From Microcyclosporella mali (lineage: Eukaryota > Ascomycota > Dothideomycetes > Mycosphaerellales > Mycosphaerellaceae): a stretch of 64,000 bases of DNA. The notes under the pieces are model-generated. The model saw only the letters and a list, made by a program, of their open reading frames with translations. It was not told where the DNA came from and searched no databases. Positions 1 to 11,200 of the stretch are shown piece by piece; the stretch's first letter is position 1, and each line of letters starts with the position of its first letter. The stretch covers positions 682,001 through 746,000 of the forward strand of contig NHNU01000013.1 in assembly GCA_002785985.1 (NCBI GenBank). Direction: 5' to 3'. The position numbers were made by a program, and so were the translations under genes.

Positions 1-2013
1 AAGAAGACAAATTCTTTTCCGGATTCATAGGAACCAAAGACGACTTGTGCTATCAGAGCCCGTTGCTGACTAGGGTTGTCATATATTGCCTTGTTGTAAC
101 AGAAAACACGAAGATATCCCCGAACGGTCTCGGATCAAGATACTGCGTCGCCTCGGCAAATGCACTCAAGGAACAGCTTCCCTTGGCGTGATGAGAATGT
201 ACATTCCGTCGTGGAGTCCGGTTACTTTTGGAGATCCCGTACACCATGAACGACGCGCTGGCGACTTACATTCAATGCTCCTCTTAAAACAAGAGAGTGG
301 AGTACGTCACGACTTCGGCAGACCGAAGCTGGCGGGATTAGTCTTGTTGACGCGAATGATGAACCTTGGCCAGACATCATCCTGTGGGCAACTGCTTGAG
401 CAGTTGTACGCCGGACTGAACAGTCTATTCGACTACAAGAAAGAGATTGCTTCCCAGGAGGCGAAGCTGATTGCGATTCACCCTAACCGGCCATAGCCGT
501 TGGCACGCCTATAATATGTCAGAAGTAAGGCACATCCAGATACACGATCTAGGTTCTTCCAGATTATCATAGAAAAGTCTCCGTCTGTTGTCTGGTCATT
601 CCTTCGCGGAAGAGCAGCTCGCTTATGGCACAAGGCAAGAAATTGCACGACCGCTAGACTGTTGACCTTGCAAGTGAGGTCGTGCTGACAAGCTTCTCCA
701 GCTCATCATTGACGGCATTCTTCAAGGAAGCAATTTAAGCTTCCAGGACCAAAGCAGAACTAGCTACGGCCGCGCATGGCCCGATTCGAGACCGAAGAAA
801 TCAGGCTCTGTTCAGCGCTGCAGTGCTGCGGAGGATATGGTCTTTCGATGGCGCTCGAAGAATGAGCCAGACAAGCGAGATCTCTTCAAGGACTGACCAA
901 AATGGCTGACGCTTTAGATGGAGGTGTTTTTGTACACATGTGACAACATGCGCAAGTTAAAAGAACGCAAACCACGCAAGAGGGAACACTGAACCAGCCT
1001 GGCCATTTTAAGTGCTACTTAGTCAGTCCTAGTCCGCACCATGCCTCAGGTCCGTCGGATTATTCTAGCCCGACTTAGCGTGCCCCTTAGGTGGTTTGCC
1101 CTCTTCTGCCTTGCGCATGTTACCTTTGTAGAGATAGCACCAGGCCGTTGAGGACGAATGATTGTGTTCCTCCGTGGGACCGGGCTGAAGAATGTTTGCA
1201 CGTGCAAGAGAGACACGGGAGTAGTGGCTAGCGTGTCAATCACCAAATTCATCCGGAATCCATCTGAGTCTGTGTCCCGTCGCGCAACATGCATGAACGC
1301 CGCCCCGCGCACGTAAGACAGCATACCAACAACAGCGCTCTCCCTGGCAAGATGCCCGTCATCAACGAGCCTTGAGATTTGAACGCTGTACAGCCTAACG
1401 CAGCTGTCGCTCGTTCCTGGTACGCCACATGTCGCACACCCTTCGCTTTTACTCTCTCGGGTCGCACGGACAAGACCATCAAATGCAATAACGACAAAGG
1501 TTAAACGTGTAAGAACAAGCTGCCAGCCACACTCAACTGAAAATAGTATCTGTATAACTTTCTGCATTCACGGCCCGCACCTGTTCGGAACCTACAGGTG
1601 GTAGTGCTGAGGCAGATAAGGTACCTGCGCCGCCTTGGCTGCATAATGGAACTTTGTCTGCGCGTCTATTAGATCATCACTCGGACAGGCATTGTCTGAG
1701 AGGCGCTTCAACGGACGGCTTTCCGCGCGGGGATGGGAGCTTCTGAAACACTATGGATTACACACCACAGCAGCGCCATGGAACACACGGGAAGGATGGT
1801 GGTGTGGTTCGACGACCTACTCGTCGACGTGCTGCAGATGTAGATCCGGCTGAGCATGGTCGGACTTTTTTGAGTTAATCGACAGGTGAACGTGGTTAAC
1901 GATGAAAGCAAGACACTGTTCCGGCACTGCTCTTCTGGAGGTTCTGCTTTTCTCTCCAGCCTTTTTTGTCTTTGGCATCCTGCACAGCCGTTGAATCAAT
2001 TGATTAGAATAAG
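1..2013. other. No confident gene; first 2 kb
   Basis: Several frames of 60-173 codons are open here (for example 86-496 plus and 1046-1567 minus), but none shows a recognisable domain, a consistent codon pattern or a clear start context. A splice-acceptor-like TTGTAACAG ends near 113, and a short frame around 335-410 on the plus strand reads like protein (residues DANDEPWPDIILW), so the 3' end of a multi-exon gene entering from the left is possible. I cannot assemble one. The last few hundred bases should hold the promoter of the gene starting at 2014. Confidence 0.4.
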
Positions 2014-2835
2014 ATGGAGTTCAATGATGAGGTCTACAATTCGTCAACAGAATGGGAAGAGAGCGTTGGGACTGTGATATCTCGCTCCAACTCGCGATCT
2101 CCTTCACCTCCCGCTCGTCGATTCCAACAGATCTCCTTGCCGCCAAAGGTCATTCTTCTTGCACTCTGGCCCGGTGCCCGACGTGACCAGATTGATTACT
2201 ACATCGATGGCTATCGAGCACTCTATCCATCCGCTGAAGTAGTCCTACTCCAACACTCTCGCACCTCAACACGCCATATCGAAGACGTCCTCGACAGGAT
2301 AGCTTCCGGTCACGAGAAGCTTTCCCTGCCAGTCAGTCAAGACGTTCTTGTCCACCTTTTCGGCGACGATGCTGCTGTGCACGTCTGCAAATTGTTGAGA
2401 GCGTATCGCGCCAGAACAGATCTGTCTCTAGGAGTCGGATCGATCGTCCTCGACTCTGTTCCCATCGTTATCGCGCCTACCCTGCGATCATTACGAGCAG
2501 GACCCGAAAATCTCTGGCTCTTCTGCTACCTCACCCTGTTGGCGATATTCTGGCGACTCACGTCCGTTCTTACACTGTGGTTTACGGAGCCATATGGAGA
2601 TCAAGTTCAGCGAGACTTACACGATCCTAATTTGTTGCCGGCGGATGCTCGGAAGAGTTACATCTTCCCAGAACGGGATGTCATGTGGGCATGGGATCGT
2701 CCGACCGAGGAGGACGAAGTTTGCGACAGGCGGGAGTTTGATGTCAAGCGGAGGAAGGTCGACCAGCCGGACTTTTGGAGTGGGGACCAGGAGCGGTATT
2801 GGTTGGGCATTGAGAATGCCTGGGAGGGGAGATAG
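2014..2835 (+). CDS. DUF829/TMEM53 (PaxU-like) family protein, probably catalytically dead
   Basis: A single-exon 273-residue protein. The stretch PPKVILLALWPGARRDQIDY followed by YRALYPSAEVVLL (residues 43-79) matches the N-terminal strand and first helix of the DUF829 alpha/beta-hydrolase family (human TMEM53, fungal PaxU-like proteins). The conserved LDS after the nucleophile elbow is present at 146-148, and a hydrophobic segment at about 167-190 could be membrane-embedded. The usual elbow FSNGG is replaced by FGDDA at 116-120, so the nucleophilic serine is missing. The C-terminal part keeps an acidic residue in FPERD but shows no obvious catalytic histidine. The fold assignment is moderately sure, and loss of activity is inferred from these substitutions. 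The start has no strong competitor in frame. The C-terminus is charged (KRRK). Confidence 0.7.
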   Translation: MEFNDEVYNSSTEWEESVGTVISRSNSRSPSPPARRFQQISLPPKVILLALWPGARRDQIDYYIDGYRALYPSAEVVLLQHSRTSTRHIEDVLDRIASGHEKLSLPVSQDVLVHLFGDDAAVHVCKLLRAYRARTDLSLGVGSIVLDSVPIVIAPTLRSLRAGPENLWLFCYLTLLAIFWRLTSVLTLWFTEPYGDQVQRDLHDPNLLPADARKSYIFPERDVMWAWDRPTEEDEVCDRREFDVKRRKVDQPDFWSGDQERYWLGIENAWEGR

Positions 2836-3769
2836 CGAGAGATTGGTCAGATCGGAATGCTGCATGACTTACGACTGGGTATGAGCAATATGACTGCTGC
2901 TTTGCGGTTCTGGAAGTTCTCGGTTGTGTGTCTGCCAGTGTGCTTCATGGACATTCTAATCCCCTTGTCATCAGCTTCGTGTCACTTGGCTGAGCATGCA
3001 GTCGCTTGCAGCCAAGAGCACTAAAGTCTTCTCCCATGCAAAAGAACCCGAGCTTTGCTCCAGGTGTGTCAGTTGAAGCATCATACAAGCCTGCCTCGCA
3101 AATCTCCTGTGCATTGCCAAGTGCGGTATCAAGTCTCCTCATGCCGTCTGCGGATATCGCGGAGATGGTGTCGCAGGCACCGGTAAACGCGCAGCACGGC
3201 TTCACAGTACAATTCTTCACAGCGCGTTCAGCGACACGTGGAAATGAGAGGAGGCTGAGGAAGCATGTTGGCGCGACTGGGCGACGTCGAGATGATCTAC
3301 CAAGAACGAAAGCGCATTTGTTGAGAATGTCGCGTAGCTCCCGTGGCTGAGAGAAGTGACGACAAAACAGAAGCGCGGAGTCGGAGGCTGGCGTTTGACA
3401 GACTTGTCGATGGTGCTGCAAAGTGAATGCGACCACTTCCACATGCGAGGAGAGAGCGCGAACTGAATACACCTTAGCAAGATACTCTGCAGGAAGTAGG
3501 TGGCAGCTTACTAGTGATTTGCGAGTGATTCACGACCGTCTGTTTCAGTCATATCTACCAGTTCTCTAATTCTCGCGTATGTCCACTGTTCCGCTCAGAT
3601 CACTTTGCTGATCATCCTCATATAACTCATCGCTTTCATGCCGCACGTAGGACGCCCTATACTCCACTCGTGATGCAACCGAGGAAAAACTCCGTCGCTA
3701 AAGGCCTGCTCGCTGCAAGCTTGTCATCTCATCAAGCTCCCTCCCGCCTGTCGGAAAAGGACGGCACTC
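2836..3769. other. Intergenic, convergent side of two genes
   Basis: This lies between the 3' ends of the DUF829 gene (plus) and CSN3 (minus). A 175-codon minus-strand frame (2945-3472) has a few cysteines (NCTVKPCC near its middle) but no signal peptide or family resemblance, and the opposite strand is also open for 114 codons. I do not call a gene. It should hold both 3' UTRs and terminators, which I cannot place. Confidence 0.4.
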
Positions 3770-5230
3770 TCAAGCACCCATGATATCTTCGTCGCCGTCA
3801 TCGTCCGACTGGCTTGAGACTATTGGATTGTCCCAAGTCAAATCCATCATGTCTGCCATATCTCCGTCCGGACCACCCGTTCTCGCAACACGCTTCTGAT
3901 GATCAACATACTCTTTAGTAAGCTGTAGTCGGCGATCAGCGTCGCGGACGTAGGTGACGAGCGCGGTGATGTGTTTCGTTTGCGTGTCAATGTCTTGTCG
4001 GGGCGAAAACTCTGATTCGGCAGATGTTGAGGTGAATTGTAGAACAGCGTTGGAGTCCTTGCTGGAGAGACTGGCGTCCAGGTGACCAGAGCTGATCATG
4101 TTGGCCAGTAAAGCAATTGTACCATCCATCTCAAGGTCGATGTGGAGTGATACTCTCGAGACTGGGAGAGCAGCATAATTCCGTTGTAAGTCGATCACTC
4201 TGTATTGCATGAGTGCGCTTGAGACCTCTTGAACCATTCTATGGGTGCCATCATCTTTCCACTGCTTCTCCCCTACCGAGGCATCTGCCACAAACTTCTT
4301 GTGATCTCTCTTCTCGAAGTCATCCGCAAGAGTCTCATAACTCTTAGTAAGCGCTTTGATGCCCTTCATTACCGCGGCGTCGTGCGTCCGTGGGAGGGGA
4401 AACTGCCTTCCTTGAGAGAGAAGCCCAACCAAGATCCACTTCCGGTATGCTTCTACTTGAAACGAGCTGACCACATGCTGTTGTGACGGGTGAAGTATAA
4501 CGTGCTCGAGGAATAGGCGAGCTCGAGCCCAGTTCCGTTGCCCTATGTAGATGTGCGCACCCAGCAAGTAATATTCGAGCACAAATTCCGGCGCTAACTT
4601 GCGTGAGAGACCAGACTTGTCCGTGATATATGCATTACTCAGCTCGTGCTCGTCTGCGAGTGGGTCTTCGGGGACATTCTTGCTAGACTTTGGTGGGAAG
4701 GAGTAGATATCCTGATCGAGGATCGTTAGTGCCTGGCTAGGAATGCCTAGGTCGACAGCGGCGCGGACAATGTAGAGATGCTGAGAAGTGAAGGTGCCAG
4801 TAGTAGAGTCGATCCGAATCATCGCAGCGATAAGAGGGACGAGGTTTGGCGGTGCAGTTTCGCCGGAAGATTTCAACAGCCACTCCCATAGGGCGACCCA
4901 CTGTTCGCCCACATAGCGAACCTGCACTGGGTCGAAGCTGGCCATGAAGATGAATGCGAGGTCACGATATTGCTGCAAGCGTGCAATATCCTTGCCTGTA
5001 CCTGCGGCATCTATGAGACTGACGAGGGTAACCAGATATGAAGCTGAATTGAGGCACGGATCGAGCAGCTCGATGACGCTCTTCGTGTCAACTGTCTTGG
5101 TGAAGGCAGCTGCAGGCAACTTCTTCAGCGCATTGACGTGACTCGTGATGGCGGTATCGTACTCCTTGGCGGTGGTCAACTTCCTCTTGTCAGGCGGAAA
5201 CGCGAGCAATGTCTGCATTGCCTCAGCCAT
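3770..5230 (-). CDS. csn3: COP9 signalosome subunit 3 (PCI-domain protein)
   Basis: A single-exon protein of 486 residues when started at the ATG at 5230. CSN3 is a scaffold subunit of the COP9 signalosome, the complex that removes Nedd8 from cullins. The N-terminal helical repeats (FPPDKRKLTTAKEYD, later GEQWVALWEWLL and YILGA-type helices such as FVLEYYLLGAHIYIGQRNWA) and a C-terminal PCI-type region (RVSLHIDLEMDGTIALLANM, a winged-helix pattern) fit CSN3 length and order. The tail is acidic (SDDDGDEDIMGA). The frame stays open 65 codons upstream, but that part is Thr/Pro low complexity (poly-Thr from a GGT repeat on the plus strand), and the ATG at 5230 has an excellent context (CCACCATGG), so I chose it. 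It is divergent from the desaturase gene, with about 420 bp between the starts. Confidence 0.85.
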   Translation of the reverse strand: MAEAMQTLLAFPPDKRKLTTAKEYDTAITSHVNALKKLPAAAFTKTVDTKSVIELLDPCLNSASYLVTLVSLIDAAGTGKDIARLQQYRDLAFIFMASFDPVQVRYVGEQWVALWEWLLKSSGETAPPNLVPLIAAMIRIDSTTGTFTSQHLYIVRAAVDLGIPSQALTILDQDIYSFPPKSSKNVPEDPLADEHELSNAYITDKSGLSRKLAPEFVLEYYLLGAHIYIGQRNWARARLFLEHVILHPSQQHVVSSFQVEAYRKWILVGLLSQGRQFPLPRTHDAAVMKGIKALTKSYETLADDFEKRDHKKFVADASVGEKQWKDDGTHRMVQEVSSALMQYRVIDLQRNYAALPVSRVSLHIDLEMDGTIALLANMISSGHLDASLSSKDSNAVLQFTSTSAESEFSPRQDIDTQTKHITALVTYVRDADRRLQLTKEYVDHQKRVARTGGPDGDMADMMDLTWDNPIVSSQSDDDGDEDIMGA

Positions 5231-5651
5231 GGTGGACGATGTGGCGTAGTGGTGAATGGAATCAGGTGATGGAGGAGCGGGTGCTGCGGGAGGACTGTTA
5301 TCGGCAGGTGTCGTGCATACTCGTGAGACGAGGAGCATACGCAGGCTCTGTGGAGGGGAAACACAAGAGGCGGTGGTGGTGGTGGTGGTGGTAGACGTCG
5401 TTCGTCCAGGCAGCTGTGGGCACATGCGTGTGACGAGAGCTCAAATGCTAGCACCACCGAGTTCTGCCGGGCGGTGAACGTAAGCTCTCTGGTCAGGGCG
5501 AGGCGAGGGGCTCCCTCCATAGTGCCATGGTCCGGAGCCAGGGTCTCGATAATCCGCAACCTACTGCCAAATTCGAGACCCTGCAGGGTTCAGAACCGCC
5601 TATTCTGCTCATTCTCTCCATCCACTTGCAGGACGACATGTTCATAGAACA
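5231..5651. promoter_or_regulatory. Divergent promoter region csn3 / delta-8 desaturase
   Basis: 421 bp between two head-to-head starts must carry both promoters. The visible features are a (GGT)n tract at 5373-5392 in the csn3 leader and a GC-rich stretch at 5440-5530. I see no clear TATA element. Confidence 0.5.
5373..5392. repeat. (GGT)n trinucleotide microsatellite
   Basis: About six and a half copies of GGT on the plus strand, in the presumed 5' leader of csn3 (ACC on the transcribed sense). Confidence 0.85.
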
Positions 5652-7397
5652 ATGACCTCGACATACACTCGCTCCGACTCCGCCACCATGGCGACGACCG
5701 AACCATTCACCAAGCGTTCTCGAGACGTCCTTCTGTCCCGCGCCACGATAGAGGCATTAATCGCCCAGGGCCGCAAGATCGTTATCGTTGATGGCAATGT
5801 ACTGAAGGTGGACGCTTGGTTGCCTTATCATCCCGGCGGTGACAAGGCCATCATGCACATGGTGGGAAGAGACGGCACGAACGAGGTCAAGGCTTTCCAT
5901 TCGCTCGAGACTCAACAGTTGATGAAGAGATATCAGATTGGTAAGATCGAGGGCCAATGGGAGGACTTTGTGCCACCGATCCAGGGTGGTTTTTTTCGGT
6001 CAGAAGAGATGCAACAACACAGCAACAACGTTTCCATGGAAGATGAAGACGAGTCCTCAGAACAGGAGAGCTCCGAGGAGCCGTCTCCAATTTTCGAGCC
6101 AGCAGAACACCGCACATCTTCCATGCGAAGGAGGCGAGCAAGTGATGGAGCTGCGAGTGACTCTTCTGCCACATCGTTAGAGACACTGGGCATCGGAGAT
6201 CCGGCCGTCGAGGTCAAGAAGCACTATTCGCCAGAGGAGAAGACACAGCAGGAGCTCCAGCGCGACCTCGAGATCTTTCCAAGCTTGGACCCTGACACGC
6301 AAGCCAATATCATCACCAAATATAAGCAGCTGGATGAGAGACTGCACACCGAAGGCTTGTACAATTGCAATTACACCGCCTATCTTATCGAATGCGTTCG
6401 GTATACTGCACTTGGACTCACCGCTTATTTGCTCCTCCAGAAAGGCTGGTTTGCACTCTCGGGACTGTTCGTTGGTATGATGTGGCATCAGCTTGTCTTT
6501 ACAGTCCACGATGCAGGTCACATGGGAATCACGCACAACTTTCACATCGACAGCTGCATCGGAATCATCATTGCCAACTGGATTGGCGGACTATCCTGCT
6601 GCTGGTGGAAACGCAACCACAATGTTCACCACATCGTCACGAACAGCGCAGAGCACGATCCCGATATCCAGCACATGCCATTCTTTGCTATCTCTCACCG
6701 GTTCTTCGAGAGCTTGCGAAGCACGTACTATGACCGGATCATGACATTTGACCCGGTAGCGAAGTTCGCGCTGAAGTACCAACATTACCTCTACTATCCG
6801 ATCCTGTGTTTCGGCCGCTTCAATCTTTACGTCCTCAGCTGGCAGTACATCATCATGGGACAAGGACCCCGCAAAGGACCGGCATGGTGGCATCGCTGGT
6901 TTGAGCTCGCCGGGCAGATATTCTTTTGGTACTGGTTTGGCTACCTTACCGTCTACAAGTCCATCCCAAATGGCTGGGATCGATTTGTCTTTGTTATGAT
7001 CAGCCATGCCACTACAATGCCTGTACACGTACAAATAACGCTCTCTCATTTCGCTATGAGCACGGCAGACCTCGGTGTCGCAGAATCATTCCCACAGCGG
7101 ATGTTGCGAACAACGATGGACGTTGACTGCCCTCAGTGGCTTGACTTCTTCCATGGTGGACTTCAATTCCAGGCTGTTCATCATCTGTTCCCTCGAATGC
7201 CAAGACACAATCTTCGAAGAGCACAGAAGCTTGTCATCGAGTTCTGTCAGGACGTTAGCATTCCTTACGCGATATACGGATTTGCAGAAGGTAATGGTAA
7301 AGTCATTGGACAACTCGGCGAAGTCGCAAGGCAGGCCAGGATTCTGGCGGAGTGTCAGAGAAGTATCTCGGTGCAAGATGTGCTCGAGGGACACTGA
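5652..7397 (+). CDS. Delta-8 sphingolipid desaturase with N-terminal cytochrome b5 domain
   Basis: A 581-residue membrane enzyme that introduces the delta-8 (E) double bond into the long-chain base of fungal glucosylceramides in the ER, using its own fused cytochrome b5 as electron donor. The b5 haem motif HPGG is at residues 60-63. The three histidine boxes of front-end desaturases are HDAGH (286-290), HNVHH (323-327) and QAVHH (507-511); the Gln at the start of the third box is typical of b5-fusion desaturases. Hydrophobic spans flank the boxes (about 252-280, 300-318, 385-405, 420-450). A Ser/Glu-rich linker of about 70 residues (115-185) separates the two domains and may be a phosphorylation-prone hinge. 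Two starts compete: the first ATG at 5652, and one at 5688 with a near-perfect Kozak context (GCCACCATGG) that would remove 12 residues. Confidence 0.92.
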   Translation: MTSTYTRSDSATMATTEPFTKRSRDVLLSRATIEALIAQGRKIVIVDGNVLKVDAWLPYHPGGDKAIMHMVGRDGTNEVKAFHSLETQQLMKRYQIGKIEGQWEDFVPPIQGGFFRSEEMQQHSNNVSMEDEDESSEQESSEEPSPIFEPAEHRTSSMRRRRASDGAASDSSATSLETLGIGDPAVEVKKHYSPEEKTQQELQRDLEIFPSLDPDTQANIITKYKQLDERLHTEGLYNCNYTAYLIECVRYTALGLTAYLLLQKGWFALSGLFVGMMWHQLVFTVHDAGHMGITHNFHIDSCIGIIIANWIGGLSCCWWKRNHNVHHIVTNSAEHDPDIQHMPFFAISHRFFESLRSTYYDRIMTFDPVAKFALKYQHYLYYPILCFGRFNLYVLSWQYIIMGQGPRKGPAWWHRWFELAGQIFFWYWFGYLTVYKSIPNGWDRFVFVMISHATTMPVHVQITLSHFAMSTADLGVAESFPQRMLRTTMDVDCPQWLDFFHGGLQFQAVHHLFPRMPRHNLRRAQKLVIEFCQDVSIPYAIYGFAEGNGKVIGQLGEVARQARILAECQRSISVQDVLEGH

Positions 7398-8209
7398 GCA
7401 TCATCTCTGTTCCATTTGATATATAGAATGTATGTTTAACAAGCGTTGTCAAAGATACATCAGTTCACTATACATTTCCATATGTCTCGGTAGACCCACT
7501 GCAGCCCTGGAGAAATCCCGGCACTTCGATCTGGGCTGCGGTAGTGCATGTAATACAGATGGCCTAATGACGAGCATTCCCAGCGGATATCATGCCCAAC
7601 GCTCAATCGACTTTGTCACCTGGTATACGTTAGATCATGAAATATGAGAAACAGTAACTTAGCAGTTCTTCTATAGCAGAAGACGGGAGCCTTCGACGGC
7701 GAGTAATAGAGTTTCGACTGGTTGCCACGGGAGACTTTCGAGTTCCCAGCCACTTTTGACTGGTCGGTAGCGGCGTCCCACTTGGGCTTGCATGAACAAC
7801 ACAGCTGTGCAGCAGAACGTCTACCACAGCGAATCACGCACCACCACACAGCTCCAAGGTCGCCGGTCTGCTCCCGCCTTGCCGACCGCGATGACTTGCA
7901 TCGCTTGGGGTTCATGATTGTGTGCGGTGAATCTCTCTCACAGCTTCGAACCGGGCAGAAGTCGCTACACCTACAAACACACGACAGGAGACGACCACAC
8001 GATTCTTACGACGAATTCCTTCACCTGGAGTTCGCTACGACCATCTAACGACAGACCTTGGTGATTTGCAGCGGGTGCGCGACCTCAGTTCACGTAATTA
8101 CTCACGCCACGACCGAGCGCATATTGTTGCGCACTTCACATCAGGCGCCATCCCATCAATTCGCAAGCAACGATCTTGATTCAGGCCAGTCTCGGCGAAA
8201 ATAAGAGAA
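7398..8209 (+). promoter_or_regulatory. Upstream region of the leashin-like gene
   Basis: 812 bp without a convincing gene between the desaturase stop and the ATG at 8210. Short open frames on both strands look random. It should contain the desaturase 3' end (a TATATAGAATGTATG stretch just after the stop is AT-rich) and the leashin promoter with a leader ending in AAATAAGAGAAATG. Confidence 0.4.
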
Positions 8210-11200
8210 ATGTTCAAAGCAGCTTTCACCGGCCGCAGCGAGACGGGTGGCAGTGGAAGTGGTGCTGGGCGCTCCTCGAAGGACAAGGACAAGGACGAAT
8301 CGCGGCGCAAGAAGAGCAGTCACAGCCATCGCGCCGAGTCTGTCATATCTTCCACTTCGCGCCGGGAAGATGATAGAGATCGAGAGAGGAGGAAAAGCCA
8401 TAGATCTAGCAGTCTGTACGACAACGGCTCATCCTACACTTCCCACTCCGCATATGTGACTGCCCCAAGCTCTCGTGTTGGAGAGAGCCGACCACTGACC
8501 GAGAGCGCGTTGCGCATGCTTCCCGATGACGATGACGAGTGGGAGGACGAAGACAAAGATGCGCGGAGTGAAAGGAAGAGCCGACGACGCGAGAGTGGAG
8601 ACGAGAAGAGGCGGAGATCTACACGGTCCGAGAAAGACAGGTCAAGGAGTAGGTCAAGAGAGAGAAGGGACAGAAGGAAGGAGAGCAGTAAGATAATCTC
8701 GAGCGACGAGAAGACACGGGAGAAGAACAAAGATCGATCGAAGCGGCAGCCAGAGCTCGTCGTGGAGAGTTCTCGAGCGATGCCAGAAATGGGCAGCTTT
8801 CAGCAGTTTCCAGGCCAGTACTCCGGGGCTATGATGGGCCACCCAGAGAAGGACGCATTGATGTCTGGCGCACTGCCGAGTTCTGTACCGCAACAACAGT
8901 TCCCGGGACAAGATTATGTGGCGCCGCAAATGCGCCCTCAGTCGCTGCAGCCAAATCGTGCGGACAGCTTCGGTGCAGCCGCCGAGTACTACCTGGATGA
9001 GGGCCAGTCAGTTGAACATCAGCCAGGCATGCGCCCTCACACCCCAAATATGCTTGTGAACCCCGACCTTCACTTGCACGCCGCCACAGCGTCGCCTCAT
9101 CCTGTGGAAGATACTGGCAATGGCGCAGCGGCCGACTTCTACAGTGGCAAAGTAAGCCCGGTCTATCCAACGTCTGCCTCCGCGCCTGTGACCCCGGCGA
9201 AACCGCAGCCATCGATGTCTGGCAAAATCTTCTCATCAAGCACGAGCAAGCCCTCGAAGCCATCGAAGACGTCGAGACCGCAACGTACGTCGTCTTTGGG
9301 TGCTGGAGCCGCTGCTTTGACCGCTACAGGCATCACGGCCCTGGGAAGCTCCTCGAAAGATCGCAGGTCCTCTTCACAGCAACAGACAACAACGATATCC
9401 TCAGCGTCAACATCCTACCAGCACACAAACGATGCCTCCACTTCGAAGCCTACGAAGCCTAGCCGGTTGAGCTCGAGTGCCGATGTCTACTACGCCCCTC
9501 CACAATCTTCCTCTGCAAGCAGCTATCCGCCGACACTTCCACCAATGAACGGTTACATTTCGTTGCCGCACGAGAATACAGCGAGCTTGGGTAAGCAGCC
9601 ATATAGTACTGAATCTAACATACCACTCTACGCAGCAGGTGCCGCAGCCGCTGGCTTCGCGGCATATGAATACAGCCAACACAACCAGACCCACAGCGAT
9701 CACCTCAATAATTACAACATGTCTTCCGCGGGTGGCTACGGTGGCGCTGGAAATGGTCCTCCAAGGACACCACGTGTCGGCACCGGAGGCTCTGGCTACT
9801 ATGCTTCAAATGGCGCAGGCGCTGGTATGGGAATGCAGTATCAGCATCAGCCATATCATGAACACAAGGGTCCGATAACTCGTCTGAAGGACGGACTCCT
9901 CGGCCTGATTTCGTCTCCTGAAGATACTGCAAAAATGGAGATGTACACTGAGTATATCGGTGTGTGCAAGTATTGCTTTGACCCTAGAACCAGCGCTTGG
10001 GATGCTCCTCGAGTGCATCACTATCACAAACGCTCCGACTCTTTCGAGAACTTGCGTCGACGGAGATCTCGCGAGAAAATGACCCGCAAAGGTAGCGACG
10101 AGTCACTCAGACGCCAGAATAGCACCCGCGTTGACAAGGACAACCGATACCACGCATCAGAGAGCAGCAGAAGAAGGCGAGAAAGTGGAGGCACAGGCAT
10201 CTGGGGTACTGGACTCGCAGCTGCAGGTGTCGCGGCGGGTGCAAATGCTCTGTTCAATAACAGCCGAAACTTCGACGATACTTATAGCGTCAAATCTGGA
10301 CATCGGGAGAGCTCTGCAGTCCGGCGTCGGAGTCGAAGCTCTTCACGAGAGCGGCGTCGTCGATCGTCCCACGGTGTTGTGGGCTCAAGCAATGCGGAGT
10401 ACGTGACTGTGCGACGGAAAGATGGGACGCTCGATCGGAGAAGACTTGCCAGGAAAGAACGATCGAGCTCGAGAGACGGTAAATCCAGTCATCTAGGCAC
10501 TGCGGCGGCTGGCGTTGCGCTTGGTGCTGCAGGATTGGCTGCCAGCTCACGTTATCGATCCAAGAGTCGTTCTCGAAGCAGAAGTCCCAGTGTACTCAAT
10601 GGAACTCTCGATTCCAGGTCTAGACGTCGTGTGTCTCCACGAAAGTCTTCAGAGTATCGCCAAATTGATCGTCCTCAGGAATCTGAAGGCCTATTCGGTG
10701 GTTTCTTCTCACCTTCTCAGAAGAAGCGAAGAGGCTCGCATGAGCGCTCAAAGAAAGAGCGAGGCTTCTTCACGTTCAGCAATGGCTCTTCGTCCTCTTC
10801 GAATTCTGAATTGGCATTTGGTGATGCTTTCTCGAGCAGGACCAGCTTGCCACTTCGAAGGAAGTCTTCTAATGCTTCCAATCGAGCTGGACGCAGAACG
10901 ACACGGAAGAAGTCTGACGAGCACCTTGCAGCCACTGTCGCAGGTATTGGAGCGACTGCTGCTGCCTTAGCTGCAGCCCAACGAGGCCACAGAATCAGCA
11001 AGCGCTCCAGCCGTCCAGAGCTGGGTAAGCACAGAGAGGTCCGATACTCTACCGATCATCCAGCGACTTCTGACGAAGAGTGGGAAGACGAGATCCCTTC
11101 TGACGTGGACGACGAATCCAGCGTGGACGGGGGCCTTGCTTTTGGCGACTATAAAGGCAAGCGACTGTCTAGCAGGCAAAGTCTCGAAAGTGTAGGCTCG

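Noticed and set aside
1046..1567. 173-codon minus-strand frame
   Set aside because: Low protein character, overlapped by another minus frame of 82 codons, and no start or domain support.
2945..3472. 175-codon minus-strand frame with several cysteines, considered as a secreted effector-like protein
   Set aside because: No signal peptide, the cysteines are irregular, and the other strand is equally open. A spliced version could not be assembled.
5231..5425. N-terminal extension of CSN3 with poly-Thr
   Set aside because: It is produced by the GGT microsatellite, and the downstream ATG has a far better context and matches the family start.
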